Source: an uncultured Altererythrobacter sp. (GTDB lineage: Bacteria; Pseudomonadota; Alphaproteobacteria; Sphingomonadales; Sphingomonadaceae). Taken from it: 64,000 nt of DNA. The translations under genes and the position numbers were made by a program. The notes below the pieces were generated by a model. The model was not told the DNA's origin. It made no database searches and was given only the letters and a program-made list of their open reading frames with translations. Below, piece by piece: positions 9,800-22,943 of this stretch. The stretch's first letter is position 1; each line of letters starts with the position of its first letter. The stretch lies in the NCBI GenBank assembly GCA_946886565.1, contig CAMPIX010000010.1, forward strand, positions 1 through 64,000. The letters run 5' to 3'.

Positions 9800-10072
9800 A
9801 TGCTGACCCGTCTTCTCGCCTGTCTTGCGCTCATCACCGGGCTCGCCGCCACCGGCGCCCCGGCGAATGCCGCCTATGCGCAGGCGCTGAGCGCCGAAGT
9901 CAGCAACGGCACGGTCGAGGCGCAGACCGGCAAGACACCACGTTGCGAGTCGATCGCGCGCAAGGGCAAGCTGCCGCCCAAGGCGGCCACGTCGCCCGAA
10001 TGCAAGCCGCGCAAGCCGATCGTGATCTATATTCCGACCGTGCAGTTCGGCCCCGACCGCGCCTTCGAATAG
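9800..10072 (+). CDS. Small secreted protein of unknown function
   Basis: A 90-residue protein with a clear Sec signal (LTRLLACLALITGLAATGAPANA, cleavage near AYA-QA). The mature part of about 62 residues is basic, has two cysteines (TPRCES and SPECKP) that could form a disulfide, and ends in PTVQFGPDRAFE. It lies 95 bp before secA on the same strand. No family was recognised. Confidence 0.65.
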   Translation: MLTRLLACLALITGLAATGAPANAAYAQALSAEVSNGTVEAQTGKTPRCESIARKGKLPPKAATSPECKPRKPIVIYIPTVQFGPDRAFE

Positions 10073-10166
10073 GCGCTTTCCAGCACTTTCCGGTTACCAT
10101 CCGCCGCCCCGTGCAGCACGCACGCGGGCGGCTCGCATCCATTTCCAGTCCTGACGGGACCCATCC

Positions 10167-12911
<2,745 letters not shown>

Positions 12912-12931
12912 GGCGCTTCGGGCTGACGCGA

Positions 12932-12967
12932 AAAGGGCGCGGCGGGAAATCCCGTCGCGCCCTTTTT
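12932..12967 (+). terminator. secA terminator
   Basis: A 14-bp GC-rich stem (AAGGGCGCGGCGGG / CCCGTCGCGCCCTT, one wobble) with an AAAT loop is followed by a T run. It lies immediately after secA. Confidence 0.9.
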
Positions 12968-12983
12968 CTTGCCCATCGCCGAG

Positions 12984-13058
12984 TGGCTCCCCGAGTTGGA
13001 TTCGAACCAACGGCCAAGTGATTAACAGTCACCTACTCTACCGCTGAGCTATCGGGGA
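12984..13058 (-). tRNA. tRNA-Asn (GTT)
   Basis: A complete cloverleaf read on the minus strand. The acceptor TCCCCGA pairs with TCGGGGA, the anticodon loop is CTGTTAA with GTT, the T loop is TTCGAAT, and CCA is encoded. It is convergent with secA. Confidence 0.97.
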
Positions 13059-13166
13059 ACAGCCTCGGCGATGGGTTGAGCGCCTATATGGCCGGGCTTC
13101 GGAGTTTGCAACCCCGGCGTTCCCACGTCGTGGCGATCGGCAACGCCAGGAATCTCCAGCCGGAAA

Positions 13167-13955
13167 TCAGGCGATGAACTGCTCGGCGACGATCCGTTCG
13201 TCGAGCGCATGACCGGGGTCGAACAGCAGGGTCAATTCGGATTCGCGCGCGATCTCGAGCGTGACTTCGGCGACATCGCGCAGTTCCTTCTGGTCGGCGA
13301 CCACCGAAACCGGGCGTTTGGCCGGCTCGCGCACGCGCAGCTGGACCCGGCTGCGATCGGGCAGGATTGCGCCGTGCCAGCGGCGCGGGCGGAACGGGCT
13401 GATCGGGGTGAGCGCGAGCAGGTTCGAATCGAGCGGCAGAATCGGGCCGTTGGCCGAAAGGTTGTAGGCAGTCGAGCCCGCCGGGGTGGCGAGAAGCACG
13501 CCATCGCACACGAGCTCATCGATCCGCACCCGGTCGTCGACCGAAACCTCGATCTTGGCGGTCTGGCGGGTTTCGCGCAGCAGCGAAACCTCGTTGATCG
13601 CGCAGAACGTGGTTCGCGACCCGTCCTGCCCGATCGCCTCCATGCGCAACGGCGCAATCGCGATCGTGCGGGCGCGGTTGACCTTGTCGATCAGCTTTCC
13701 GGCCTTGCGGTGGCGGTTCATCAGGAACCCGACGGTTCCGAGGTTGACCCCGTAGACCGGTTTGACCGTGCCTGTGTCGAGCATGTGGTGGAGCGTCTGG
13801 AGCATGAAGCCGTCGCCCCCGATCACCGCGATCGCCTCCGCCTCCTCGATCGGGCAGAACTCCTGCGCCTGGCGCAGTTCGTGCGCGGCTTCCTGCGCGC
13901 GCTCGGTGTCGGAGGCCAGCATGGCCAGCCGCGTGTACCCGTTTGAAACGCCCAT
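13167..13955 (-). CDS. nadK: NAD kinase
   Basis: Phosphorylates NAD to NADP with ATP in the cytoplasm. The 262-residue protein has the signature GGDG (IAVIGGDGFML, about residue 46), the conserved NxGxxGFL (GVNLGTVGFLMN) and the TPAGSTAYNLSANGPIL active-site segment. It belongs to the shorter alphaproteobacterial form. The ATG at 13955 is the first and gives the normal N-terminus. Confidence 0.95.
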   Translation of the reverse strand: MGVSNGYTRLAMLASDTERAQEAAHELRQAQEFCPIEEAEAIAVIGGDGFMLQTLHHMLDTGTVKPVYGVNLGTVGFLMNRHRKAGKLIDKVNRARTIAIAPLRMEAIGQDGSRTTFCAINEVSLLRETRQTAKIEVSVDDRVRIDELVCDGVLLATPAGSTAYNLSANGPILPLDSNLLALTPISPFRPRRWHGAILPDRSRVQLRVREPAKRPVSVVADQKELRDVAEVTLEIARESELTLLFDPGHALDERIVAEQFIA

Positions 13956-14066
13956 GGCGGGTGGCTCCGTCCCCAGTCGGCGCGCAACCTATGGGCGGCC
14001 GTCCCGATTTGCAACGCGCGCCGCGTGCGGGCAGACGGTTTACGGATATTCGGCCACTCGGCGGGA

Positions 14067-14873
14067 ATGAACAGCATGACCTCGATCCACGATCGCCGCG
14101 CATCCGACCGCCGCACAGGCCGGCCATCGCTGGCGACCGACCTTGCACAGGCGATGGCCGAAGGGCAGATCGACGTGCTGTTCCAGCCGCAGTTCGCCTG
14201 CGCCGACGACCGCCTCGCCGGCGCGGAAGCGCTCGCGCGCTGGAACCACCCGCGCGAGGGACGGATCGGCGCCGAGGCGATGTTCGCGATCGCCGGTGCG
14301 GCGGGGATGGCCGAGGAACTTACGCGCCATGTCGCGGCACGCGCGCTGGCGGAAGGCGCGCGATGGCCGGCGGCGTTGCGTCTCTCGCTCAACGTGACCG
14401 CGGCGGACCTCGGCGCGCGCGAATTCGCCGAATCGATCGCGGCGCTGATCGAGGATTCGGGGTTCCCGGCCGGACGGCTCACGCTCGAGATCACCGAACA
14501 GGCGCTCGTGTGCGATGTCGAGCGCAGCGCGGCGCAACTCGCGCGACTGGCGCAGCGCGGCATCCGCATCGCGCTCGACGACTTCGGCGCCGGGTTCTGC
14601 AACTTCCGCTATCTGAAGATCCTGCCGCTCGACTATCTCAAGCTCGACCGCACGATGGTCGAGGGGATCGTCTCATGCGAGCGCGACCTGGCGGTGTTGC
14701 GCGCGATCGTGGCAATGGCGGGCGCGCTCGATCTGGCGGTGATCGCCGAGGGTATCGAGACCGAGGACCAGCTCGCCAAAGTACGCGCCGAGCACTGCGC
14801 TCTTTATCAGGGCTTCCTGCGCGCAAGACCGATGGACGCCGCCGCCTTCCTGCGGTTCGCCGAGGCCGGCTAA
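14067..14873 (+). CDS. Stand-alone EAL-domain c-di-GMP phosphodiesterase
   Basis: The whole ~268-residue protein is one EAL domain. Catalytic and metal-binding positions of active phosphodiesterases appear intact: EALAR, LSLNVT (Asn), LEITE (Glu), LDDFGAG (DD), LKLDRT (Lys), AEGIET (Glu) and YQGF (Gln). It should hydrolyse cyclic-di-GMP. No sensor, receiver or membrane segment is attached, so regulation must come from expression or a partner. Start at 14067 (MNSMTS) is likely; 14076 is possible. The stop overlaps the convergent mfd stop by four bases. Confidence 0.88.
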   Translation: MNSMTSIHDRRASDRRTGRPSLATDLAQAMAEGQIDVLFQPQFACADDRLAGAEALARWNHPREGRIGAEAMFAIAGAAGMAEELTRHVAARALAEGARWPAALRLSLNVTAADLGAREFAESIAALIEDSGFPAGRLTLEITEQALVCDVERSAAQLARLAQRGIRIALDDFGAGFCNFRYLKILPLDYLKLDRTMVEGIVSCERDLAVLRAIVAMAGALDLAVIAEGIETEDQLAKVRAEHCALYQGFLRARPMDAAAFLRFAEAG

Positions 14874-17800
14874 GCTGCGACCTTCTCGCGCTTGCCCGCC
14901 TTGCGCACGATCCCGCTCAGGCCCTTGGTGAGCTGGAACAGCCCGTTGAGGCGAGACCTGGGATCGCCCCATGGGCGATTGATGACCAGCTTCATATCGG
15001 GCCGCAGCTTGGCGGTGCCCTGCAGGCGGTCGACATAGGCAAGCAGCCCCGCGGGGTCGGGGAAGTCGTCGTTGTGGAACGTCACCAGCGTGCCGCGCGC
15101 GCCGACATCGATCTTGGCGATGTTGGCTGCGATCGCCTGCTGCTTGATCTCGATCAAGCGGACGAGATTGGCGGTCGCGTCGGGCAGGGGGCCGAAACGG
15201 TCGATCATCTCGGCGGCCATCGCCTCGACCTCGCCCTTGTCCTTCGCATCGTTGAGGCGGCGATAGAGCGCCATGCGCACCGCGAGGTCGGGCACGTAGT
15301 CCTCGGGGATCATGATCGGCGCGTCGACCGTAATCTGCGGGCTCAGCCCCTCGCTGTCGCGCTCGAGCCCGGCGTCGCCCGCCTTGGCGGCGAGAATCGC
15401 GTCCTCGAGCATCGACTGGTAGAGTTCGAAGCCCACCTCGCGGATATGGCCCGATTGCTCGTCGCCGAGCAGATTGCCAGCGCCGCGGATATCGAGGTCG
15501 TGACTGGCGAGTTGGAACCCCGCGCCGAGGCTGTCGAGGTCGCCGAGCACCTTGAGCCGCTTTTCCGCGACTTCGGACAGTGCGACATCCTTCTCGTACG
15601 TGAGATAGGCATAGGCGCGCAGCTTCGAGCGGCCCACGCGACCGCGCAACTGGTAGAGCTGGGCGAGGCCGAAGATATCGGCACGGTGGATGATGATCGT
15701 GTTCGCGCTGGGCAGGTCGAGCCCGCTCTCGACGATGGTGGTCGAGAGCAGCACGTCGTACTTGCCCTCGTAGAACGCGCTCATCCGCTCCTCGATCTCG
15801 CCGGCGGCCATCTGGCCGTGCGCGGCGACGAACTTCACCTCGGGCACGTGCTCGTGCAGCCAGTCGGAGACCTGCTCCATGTCCGAGATGCGCGGGACGA
15901 CGATGAAGCTCTGCCCGCCGCGATGGTGCTCGCGCAGCAGCGCCTCGCGCATGACCATGTCGTCCCATTCCATCACGTAAGTCCGCACCGCGAGGCGGTC
16001 GACCGGCGGGGTCTGGATGGTCGAAAGTTCGCGCAGGCCGCTCATTGCCATCTGCAGCGTGCGCGGGATCGGCGTGGCGGTGAGCGTGAGCACGTGGACG
16101 TCGGCGCGCAGCTGCTTGAGCTTCTCCTTGTGGGTCACACCGAAGCGCTGCTCCTCGTCGACGATTACGAGGCCCAGGTTGCGGAACTTCGTGGTCTTCG
16201 AGAGGATCGCGTGAGTGCCGATCACCACATCCACGGTGCCCGCCGCGAGGCCCTCGCGCGTCTCGGCCATTTCCTTCGCCGGGACGAGTCGCGAGAGGCG
16301 GCCGATCTTCAGGGGAAAGCCCGCGAACCGCTCGACGAAATTGGCGTAGTGCTGGCGCGCGAGCAGCGTGGTCGGCGCGACCACCGCGACCTGCTGGCCC
16401 GCCATCGCTGCGACGAACGCGGCCCGCAACGCGACCTCGGTCTTGCCGAAGCCGACATCGCCGCATACCAAGCGGTCCATCGGCTTGCCCGCCGAAAGGT
16501 CGCCGAGCACGTCCTCGATCGCGCGGTCCTGGTCGTCGGTTTCCTGCCACGGGAAGCGTTCGGCGAACTGGTTGTAGCTCGCTTCCTCGGCCTCGAGCGC
16601 GGGCGCCTTGCGCAGCGCGCGGCGCGCGGCGACCTGCATGAGCTCGCCGGCGATCTCCCGGATGCGCTCCTTGAGCCGGGCGCGGCGCTTCTGCCAGGCC
16701 TCGCCGCCGAGCCGGTCGAGTACGACCGCCTCCTCGCTACTGCCGTAGCGGCTGAGCACGTCGATGTTCTCGACCGGAATGTAGAGTTTGTCGCCGCCCT
16801 TGTATTCCAGCATCACGCAATCGTGCTGACTCTTGCCGACCGCGATCGGTTCGAGCCCGAGATATTTGCCGATCCCATGCTCGACATGGACCACCAGATC
16901 GCCGCGATTGAGCGCGGATAGCTCGGCGAGGAAGGCGTCGGAATCCTTGCGCTTCTTCCTGCGCCGCACCAGCCGGTCGCCGAGCAGATCCTGCTCGGTC
17001 AGCAGTTCGAGATCGTCGTTCGCGAAGCCGGTCTCCAGCGGCAGGACGAGCGCTACCGGCTTGCCCTTCGCGGCCATCCCGAGTGCTTCCTGCCAGCTCT
17101 CGGCGAGTTGGGTCTTCGCCCCTGCTTCGGAGAGGATCGAGGCGATGCGCGCGCGGCTGCCGGCCGAGTAGGCGGCGAAAAGCGCCTTCTTGCCGGCCTT
17201 TCCGACTGCGTCGAAGTGGTCTGTAGCCGCCTCGTACAGGTTGTCGCCGCGCGCGCGCTCGGGCGCGAAATCGCGTGCCGAGGCGAACCCGAAGTCGATC
17301 ACGCGGTCGCTTTCGGGTTCGGCGAAGATCGTCGTGCGGTGGGCCGGCGCCCGATCCAGCGCTTGCCCGAACTCGGTCTCGGACAAGTAGAGCGCGTCCG
17401 CCGCGAGTGGGCGATAGCTGCCCTTGGCCTGACCGCCGGTGCTCGTACGCTGTTCGTGGTAGTCGGCAATGTCGCCGAGCCGCTCCTCGGCGGCCTGGAG
17501 CGCCGCCGAATCGATCGTCACCAGATCGTCGCTGCCGAGATGGTCGAACAGCGTCGCCATCCGCTCCTCGAACAACGGCAGCCAATGCTCCATCCCTGCG
17601 AGCCGCCGCCCTTCGCTGACTGCCTCGTAGAGCGGGTCCTGCGTCGCGTGCGCGCCGAACAGCTCGCGATAGCGGATGCGGAAACGCTTGATGCTATCCT
17701 CGTCGAGCAGCGCCTCGCTCGCGGGGAGCAGCAGATGCGACTGGAGCACGCCCGTGCTCATCTGGGTCGAGGGATCGAAGCGGCGCAGGCTTTCGAGTTC

Positions 17801-18361
17801 GTCGCCGAAGAAGTCGAGCCTCAGACCCTCGTCCATGCCCGAGGGGAACACGTCGACGATCGAGCCGCGCACCGCATATTCGCCCTTGTCGACCACGGTG
17901 TCGGTGCGGCTGTAGCCCTGCCGCTGGAGCAACGCCGCAAGGCTCTCCCGCCCGATCTCGACACCGGGCTTGAACTCGCGCACGCTCTCGCGGATACGAA
18001 ACGGCGTCAGGGCGCGCTGGAGAGCGGCGTTGACCGTGGTGACGAGCAGTTGCGCGCCGGCCCTGCCGGTCTGAAGCCGGTGCAGCGTGGCGAGGCGCGC
18101 CGCGCTGACTGAAAGCGCGGGGCTCGCCCGATCATAGGGCAGACAGTCCCAGGCGGGAAATTCGAGCACCTCCAGCTCGGGCGCGAAATAGCGCGCCGCA
18201 TCGGCCACCCCGCGCATCGCCGCGTCGTCCGCCGCGACGAACACTGCGCGGCCTTTCGCGGCGCGCGCGAGGTCAGCGAGGACCAGCGGCTGCGCCCCGC
18301 GTGCGACCGACGCGAGGGTGAGCGGTCGCTCGGCCTTCAGGATGCGTTGGATATCGGGCAT
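14870..18361 (-). CDS. mfd: Transcription-repair coupling factor
   Basis: Mfd removes stalled RNA polymerase and recruits UvrA to lesions. The 1163-residue protein shows the UvrB-like N-terminal region, the CarD-like RNA-polymerase-interacting domain ([19 protein letters not shown]), the RecG-like translocase motifs ([49 protein letters not shown]) and the C-terminal regulatory domain. It is followed by the convergent EAL gene. sdhE lies upstream on the same strand with a 129-bp gap. Confidence 0.97.
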   Translation of the reverse strand: MPDIQRILKAERPLTLASVARGAQPLVLADLARAAKGRAVFVAADDAAMRGVADAARYFAPELEVLEFPAWDCLPYDRASPALSVSAARLATLHRLQTGRAGAQLLVTTVNAALQRALTPFRIRESVREFKPGVEIGRESLAALLQRQGYSRTDTVVDKGEYAVRGSIVDVFPSGMDEGLRLDFFGDELESLRRFDPSTQMSTGVLQSHLLLPASEALLDEDSIKRFRIRYRELFGAHATQDPLYEAVSEGRRLAGMEHWLPLFEERMATLFDHLGSDDLVTIDSAALQAAEERLGDIADYHEQRTSTGGQAKGSYRPLAADALYLSETEFGQALDRAPAHRTTIFAEPESDRVIDFGFASARDFAPERARGDNLYEAATDHFDAVGKAGKKALFAAYSAGSRARIASILSEAGAKTQLAESWQEALGMAAKGKPVALVLPLETGFANDDLELLTEQDLLGDRLVRRRKKRKDSDAFLAELSALNRGDLVVHVEHGIGKYLGLEPIAVGKSQHDCVMLEYKGGDKLYIPVENIDVLSRYGSSEEAVVLDRLGGEAWQKRRARLKERIREIAGELMQVAARRALRKAPALEAEEASYNQFAERFPWQETDDQDRAIEDVLGDLSAGKPMDRLVCGDVGFGKTEVALRAAFVAAMAGQQVAVVAPTTLLARQHYANFVERFAGFPLKIGRLSRLVPAKEMAETREGLAAGTVDVVIGTHAILSKTTKFRNLGLVIVDEEQRFGVTHKEKLKQLRADVHVLTLTATPIPRTLQMAMSGLRELSTIQTPPVDRLAVRTYVMEWDDMVMREALLREHHRGGQSFIVVPRISDMEQVSDWLHEHVPEVKFVAAHGQMAAGEIEERMSAFYEGKYDVLLSTTIVESGLDLPSANTIIIHRADIFGLAQLYQLRGRVGRSKLRAYAYLTYEKDVALSEVAEKRLKVLGDLDSLGAGFQLASHDLDIRGAGNLLGDEQSGHIREVGFELYQSMLEDAILAAKAGDAGLERDSEGLSPQITVDAPIMIPEDYVPDLAVRMALYRRLNDAKDKGEVEAMAAEMIDRFGPLPDATANLVRLIEIKQQAIAANIAKIDVGARGTLVTFHNDDFPDPAGLLAYVDRLQGTAKLRPDMKLVINRPWGDPRSRLNGLFQLTKGLSGIVRKAGKREKVAA

Positions 18362-18490
18362 GTCCTGTCCAAAAATCGGGATGCGTCAGTGCGTTCCGTG
18401 CACGCGCGAAAACCCGCCCGGCGGATACGGACGGGTTGCGGGTGGCGATGCTCACATAGCGAAGCGAGCGGAGATTCCCACCCGGCGGAA

Positions 18491-18751
18491 TCAGATTTCG
18501 ACGTAGTCCAGCTTCTGCATCGCGGCCATCTGCGCGCCCGCGAACCGTTCGGGCACGGCCTGGGTCCTGAGCGCCCAGGCCATCACGTCGACGTCGTCTT
18601 CCTCGAGCAGAGCTTCGAACCACGCCAGATCGGCCTCGGTCCAACCCGCGTGATAGCGGTCGAAGAATCCGCCGATCATGTAGTCCGCCTCGCGCGTGCC
18701 GCGGTGCCAGGCGCGAAAGCGGGCGCGGGAGAGGTGGGTGGGATCGGGCAT
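18491..18751 (-). CDS. sdhE: SdhE / succinate dehydrogenase assembly factor 2 family
   Basis: An 86-residue all-helical protein with the flavinylation-factor signature (RARFRAWHRGTREADYMIGGF, containing the RGxxE motif) and the acidic LLEEDDVDVMAW stretch. SdhE helps attach FAD covalently to the succinate dehydrogenase flavoprotein. It is divergent from recG and upstream of mfd, the arrangement seen in many alphaproteobacteria. Confidence 0.92.
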   Translation of the reverse strand: MPDPTHLSRARFRAWHRGTREADYMIGGFFDRYHAGWTEADLAWFEALLEEDDVDVMAWALRTQAVPERFAGAQMAAMQKLDYVEI

Positions 18752-18770
18752 TGGCCGCGCCTATCTGTCC

Positions 18771-18852
18771 CGTCATGCCAGCGCAAGCTGGCATCGCTCT
18801 CCACAAGGTCCGGCCTTGCGGCACGCGATCCCAGCTTTCGCTGGGACGACGA
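18771..18852. repeat. REP-like double-hairpin element
   Basis: Two stems, ATGCCAGC-GCAA-GCTGGCAT and TCCCAGC-TTTC-GCTGGGA, lie inside an outer CGTC...GACG frame between sdhE and recG. This is the form of the dispersed palindromic repeats common in sphingomonad intergenic regions. Confidence 0.75.
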
Positions 18853-18871
18853 TAGGCGTTAAGAGAGGCCG

Positions 18872-20932
18872 ATGCGTCCCGAGGTTCTCAATCCGCTGTT
18901 CGCCGAAACCGCGACGCTCGACGGGGTGGGCTCCAAGCTGCAGAAGCCGCTCGACAAGCTCGGGCTGTCGCGGGTGAAGGACGTGGCCTACCACCTGCCC
19001 GAACGGTTCGTGACGCGGCGGCCGGTCGAGAATCTCGATGCGGCGAGTGAGGGCGAGCAGATCGTAGTCGCGCTCACACCGGTCGAACACCGCGCGCCGC
19101 GCAGCGGGCGCGGACCCTACCGCGTGCTGGCCGAGGACGCGATCGGCAATGTTTGCGCGCTGACCTATTTCGGGCGCGCCTCCTACACCGCGAAGAAGCA
19201 GTTGCCGGTGGGCGAGAAGCGCTGGGTCGCGGGCCGGCTCGACCGCTACGGGGATATGCTCCAGATCGTCCATCCCGATCACGTCTCGGAGGACGGCGGT
19301 AATGCGCTTGGTCAGTTGTGCGAGCCGGTCTATGCGCTGTCCGAGGGGCTGACCCAGCCCAAGGTCGCGGGGCTCGCCGAGCAGGCGCTCGCACGGCTTC
19401 CTTCGTTGGCCGAGTGGATCGAGCCCAGTCAGTTCGAGCGGCAGAAATGGCCCGCCTGGGCCGATGCGCTCAAGCTCGCGCACACAGGCGAGCACGCCGC
19501 GGCGCGGGATCGGCTGGCCTACGACGAACTGCTCGCCAACAGCCTCGCGCTGATGCTGGTGCGCGCGGACAACCGCCGCCGCAAGGGCCAGCCGCTGCGG
19601 GGCGACGGGTCGCTGCGCGCGAAGCTGGCGTTGCCGTTTCCGCTGACCGGCGCGCAACAGCGCTCGATCAGCGAGATCGAAGGCGATCTGGGGCAGGAAT
19701 CGCCGATGTTGCGGCTGCTGCAAGGGGATGTCGGCGCAGGCAAGACCCTGGTCGCGCTCGAGGCAATGCTGATCGCGGTGGAGGCGGGCCGGCAGGCAGC
19801 ACTGCTCGCGCCGACCGAAATCCTCGCACGGCAGCATTTCGAGACCCTGCGTGCGATGCTGCGGCCGACCGGCGTCGAGATCGCGCTGCTGACCGGGCGG
19901 GACAAGGGACGGGCGCGCGAATCGATCCTGATGGGGCTGATGGACGGGAGTATCCAGATCGTCGTCGGCACCCACGCGATCTTTCAGGAAAGCGTCGGCT
20001 ACCGCGATCTCGCGCTGGTGGTGATCGACGAGCAGCATCGCTTCGGGGTCGCGCAGCGGCTCCAGCTCGCGGGCAAGGGGAAGCGCGCGCCGCACACCCT
20101 GGCGATGACCGCCACCCCGATCCCGCGCACGCTCACCCTCGCGCATCACGGCGAGATGGACGTCAGCCGGCTCGACGAAATGCCGCCGGGGCGGCAGGCG
20201 ATCGACACGCGCGTAGTCGCGCAGGAGCGGCTGGCGGACGTGGTCGAGGCAGTCGGGCGGCATATCGGCGGCGGGCAGCAGGCCTATTGGGTCTGCCCGA
20301 TGGTGCGCGAGCACGAGAGCGAGGATATCGCCGCGGCCGAGGCGCGCTACGCCGCGCTGCGCGAGCGCTTCGGCGAGGCGGTGGTGCTGGTCCACGGGCA
20401 ATTGAAGCCAGAGCTCAAGGACGCGGCGATGGAGCGCTTTGCGCGCGGCGAAGCGAAGCTGCTCGTCGCGACGACGGTGATCGAGGTCGGAGTCGACGTG
20501 CCCGCAGCGACGTTGATGGTGATCGAGCAGGCCGAACGCTTCGGCCTGGCGCAGCTTCACCAGTTACGCGGAAGGGTCGGGCGGGGGAGCGAGAAGTCGA
20601 CCTGCCTGCTGCTGCGCGGGGAGGCGCTATCCGAAACCGGCCGCGAACGCCTCGCCCTGATGCGCGAAACGCAGGACGGGTTCCGGCTCGCGGAAGAGGA
20701 TTTGCGCCTGCGCGGCGGCGGCGAACTGCTCGGCACGCGCCAATCGGGCGACACCCCGTTCCGCGTCGCCGAACTCGAACAGATCCAGCGCCTTCTCCCG
20801 CTCGCGCACGACGACGCGCGGTTGCTGGTCGAACGGGACGGCGGGCTGGAAGGCGAGCGCGGCGCGGCGGCGCGCATCCTGCTCTACCTGTTCGAACGCG
20901 ACTGGGGCGTGCAGCTGCTGCGCGGCGGGTAG
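18872..20932 (+). CDS. recG: ATP-dependent DNA helicase RecG
   Basis: Branch-migration helicase acting on stalled forks. The 686-residue protein has the wedge (OB-fold) N-terminal domain and SF2 motifs ([47 protein letters not shown]). A Shine-Dalgarno-like GAGAGG precedes the ATG. It is convergent with the GGDEF-EAL gene, four bases apart. Confidence 0.97.
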   Translation: MRPEVLNPLFAETATLDGVGSKLQKPLDKLGLSRVKDVAYHLPERFVTRRPVENLDAASEGEQIVVALTPVEHRAPRSGRGPYRVLAEDAIGNVCALTYFGRASYTAKKQLPVGEKRWVAGRLDRYGDMLQIVHPDHVSEDGGNALGQLCEPVYALSEGLTQPKVAGLAEQALARLPSLAEWIEPSQFERQKWPAWADALKLAHTGEHAAARDRLAYDELLANSLALMLVRADNRRRKGQPLRGDGSLRAKLALPFPLTGAQQRSISEIEGDLGQESPMLRLLQGDVGAGKTLVALEAMLIAVEAGRQAALLAPTEILARQHFETLRAMLRPTGVEIALLTGRDKGRARESILMGLMDGSIQIVVGTHAIFQESVGYRDLALVVIDEQHRFGVAQRLQLAGKGKRAPHTLAMTATPIPRTLTLAHHGEMDVSRLDEMPPGRQAIDTRVVAQERLADVVEAVGRHIGGGQQAYWVCPMVREHESEDIAAAEARYAALRERFGEAVVLVHGQLKPELKDAAMERFARGEAKLLVATTVIEVGVDVPAATLMVIEQAERFGLAQLHQLRGRVGRGSEKSTCLLLRGEALSETGRERLALMRETQDGFRLAEEDLRLRGGGELLGTRQSGDTPFRVAELEQIQRLLPLAHDDARLLVERDGGLEGERGAAARILLYLFERDWGVQLLRGG

Positions 20933-20936
20933 GGTC

Positions 20937-22943
20937 CTAGGCCACCCGGCGCGAGACCTCCGCATCGCGGGCGCAGAGCGCTTCCGCCGCCTCGAAATCG
21001 AGCGGTTCGGAAAAGTAATATCCTTGCGCCTGGTCGCAGCCGAGGAGCCGCAGCGCTTCGATGTGTTCAGCGGTCTCGGTGCCTTCCGCGACGATCGCGA
21101 CGCCGAGGCTGCGCGCCAGTTCCACGATCGCCTTGACGATGTCCACCCCGGCCTGCCCGTCCGATATCGCGCCGATGAAGGAGCGATCGATCTTGAGCGT
21201 CTCGAACGGAAATTTCTGGAGATAGGAAAAGGTCGAATAGCCTGTCCCGAAATCGTCGATGCTGAGCGACACGCCCATGGCGCGCAGTTCCCCGATTACC
21301 GCGCCGGTCGCCTCGTCGTCACCCAGCGCCACGCCTTCGGTCACCTCCAGGCTGACGCTGCGCGGCTCCACCGCATGCCGGCGGAGGATTTCCTCCACCC
21401 GCGCGGGGAAGCCTTTTCGTAACTGAAGCGGCGAAACGTTGATGCTCATTCTGAGCAGTTCGTCAGCCCCGCGTCGGGCATTCATCCGCACGAGTGCAGC
21501 CAGCGCGCGGTCCAGCACCCAACCCCCGAGTTCGTCGATCAACTCGTTGTCTTCGAGCAGCGGGATGAACTCCGAGGGCGGGACCTTCTCGCCGTCGGAC
21601 CCCGTCCAGCGGGCGAGCGCCTCGAAGCCGTCGACCATCCCGTCGGCGAGCCCGACGATCGGCTGGTACGCGATCGAGAAGCCATCGAAACCGCCTGCGA
21701 TGCCCCGGCTCAGTTCCTGCACCAGACGATCGCGCCGCGCGGTTTCCTGCCGGCGGATGTCGTCGTAGATCATTACTTGCGAGCGCCCTGCGGCCTTGGC
21801 GGCGTACATCGCATCGTCCGCGTCGCGCACGATCGTCTCTCCGCCGCGCTCGCTGTCGCTCGACTTCGCGAGGCCGACCGACACACCGATCCGCACGGTA
21901 TGCCGGCCCAGAGCCATGGGTGCGCCGACCGTTTCCACGACGCGGTGAGCCACAGCTTCCGCGATGGCGTCGACCGAATCGCGCTCATCCTCGATCAGGA
22001 TGCAGAATTCGTCGCCGCCCATCCGGGCGATGGTCGCCTGGGCGTGCGCGGCGTCGCGCTCGACGCACTGCGCCAGCACGCTCGCGACCTGCACGAGTAC
22101 GGCATCGCCGACTGCGTGGCCCAGTCCGTCGTTGACCGCCTTGAACCGGTCGAGGTCGAGAAACAGGACGCAATATCCGGTGCCGGCGCGATCCTGCATC
22201 TGCTCGGCGCGCTGAAGCCGGTCGGCGAAGAGCTGGCGGTTGGGCAGACCCGTCAGCGGATCGTGCAACGCATCGTGCGAGAGGCGCTCCGCCATCTCGA
22301 TCCGCTCGTGCATGCGCGCCACCTGCGCCGCAACCTGCATCAGCAGATCGAGCAGCCCTTCGCGCAGCGCGCTGTCCTTGGACGCCATGAACTCCATGAC
22401 CGCGACCACGCGCTCGCCGCACAGCACCGGCACCGCCATCGCGCAGCGCATACCGCACTTCATCGCCATCAGCCGACGCGCGAAACCCATCGCCGACTGT
22501 CCGATCGCATCCTCCACGACCGGCGTGCGCTGTACGAACGCGCGCACCACGAGATCGTCTTCGTTCGCGATTGAGATTAGGGTCTGCTGTGCGAAGTGGC
22601 ACAGCGATCTGGCGTCCTCGTTACTTGCGCGCGCGACCGTGGCGGGACCGAGCGACTGGCCATCCTCGCTGAGAAAGAACACACTGCCGAACGGCCAGCC
22701 GGTGCGCTCGAGAACCCCCTCGACCGCAGCGACCAGCACTTCCTCGAGATTGCGAGCGTTGTTGGCGTAGGCGGCGACCTTGCCCAGCAGCTCGACGTCG
22801 AGCTTGTGCTCGTAGAGCTGGCGCAGGCCGGCCTCGGCCGTGCCCTCGGCTTCCTCGCGCGCGCGCCGTTCGCGGCCGAGCCGCTTCTCCAGCCGTTCGA
22901 TCCTGTCCGCGCAGGTCGCGCAGGAACCGGTCGTCTCGCTCAT
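20937..22943 (-). CDS. GAF-GGDEF-EAL cyclic-di-GMP enzyme, likely H-NOX-controlled
   Basis: The 668-residue protein has in order a short coiled coil with a CATC motif (residues 8-11), a GAF-like domain (about 50-190), GGDEF (ARMGGDEF intact, near 310) and EAL (FEALAR, DDFGTGYS, LKIDRSF, AEGTET, QGYYFSEP all intact). The usual RxxD inhibitory site before GGDEF is absent (His and Ala at those positions). Both catalytic halves look active. The ATG at 22943 overlaps the H-NOX stop (ATGA), so the two are co-translated. H-NOX proteins commonly control a partner diguanylate cyclase/phosphodiesterase in response to nitric oxide, which is the likely role here. Confidence 0.93.
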   Translation of the reverse strand: MSETTGSCATCADRIERLEKRLGRERRAREEAEGTAEAGLRQLYEHKLDVELLGKVAAYANNARNLEEVLVAAVEGVLERTGWPFGSVFFLSEDGQSLGPATVARASNEDARSLCHFAQQTLISIANEDDLVVRAFVQRTPVVEDAIGQSAMGFARRLMAMKCGMRCAMAVPVLCGERVVAVMEFMASKDSALREGLLDLLMQVAAQVARMHERIEMAERLSHDALHDPLTGLPNRQLFADRLQRAEQMQDRAGTGYCVLFLDLDRFKAVNDGLGHAVGDAVLVQVASVLAQCVERDAAHAQATIARMGGDEFCILIEDERDSVDAIAEAVAHRVVETVGAPMALGRHTVRIGVSVGLAKSSDSERGGETIVRDADDAMYAAKAAGRSQVMIYDDIRRQETARRDRLVQELSRGIAGGFDGFSIAYQPIVGLADGMVDGFEALARWTGSDGEKVPPSEFIPLLEDNELIDELGGWVLDRALAALVRMNARRGADELLRMSINVSPLQLRKGFPARVEEILRRHAVEPRSVSLEVTEGVALGDDEATGAVIGELRAMGVSLSIDDFGTGYSTFSYLQKFPFETLKIDRSFIGAISDGQAGVDIVKAIVELARSLGVAIVAEGTETAEHIEALRLLGCDQAQGYYFSEPLDFEAAEALCARDAEVSRRVA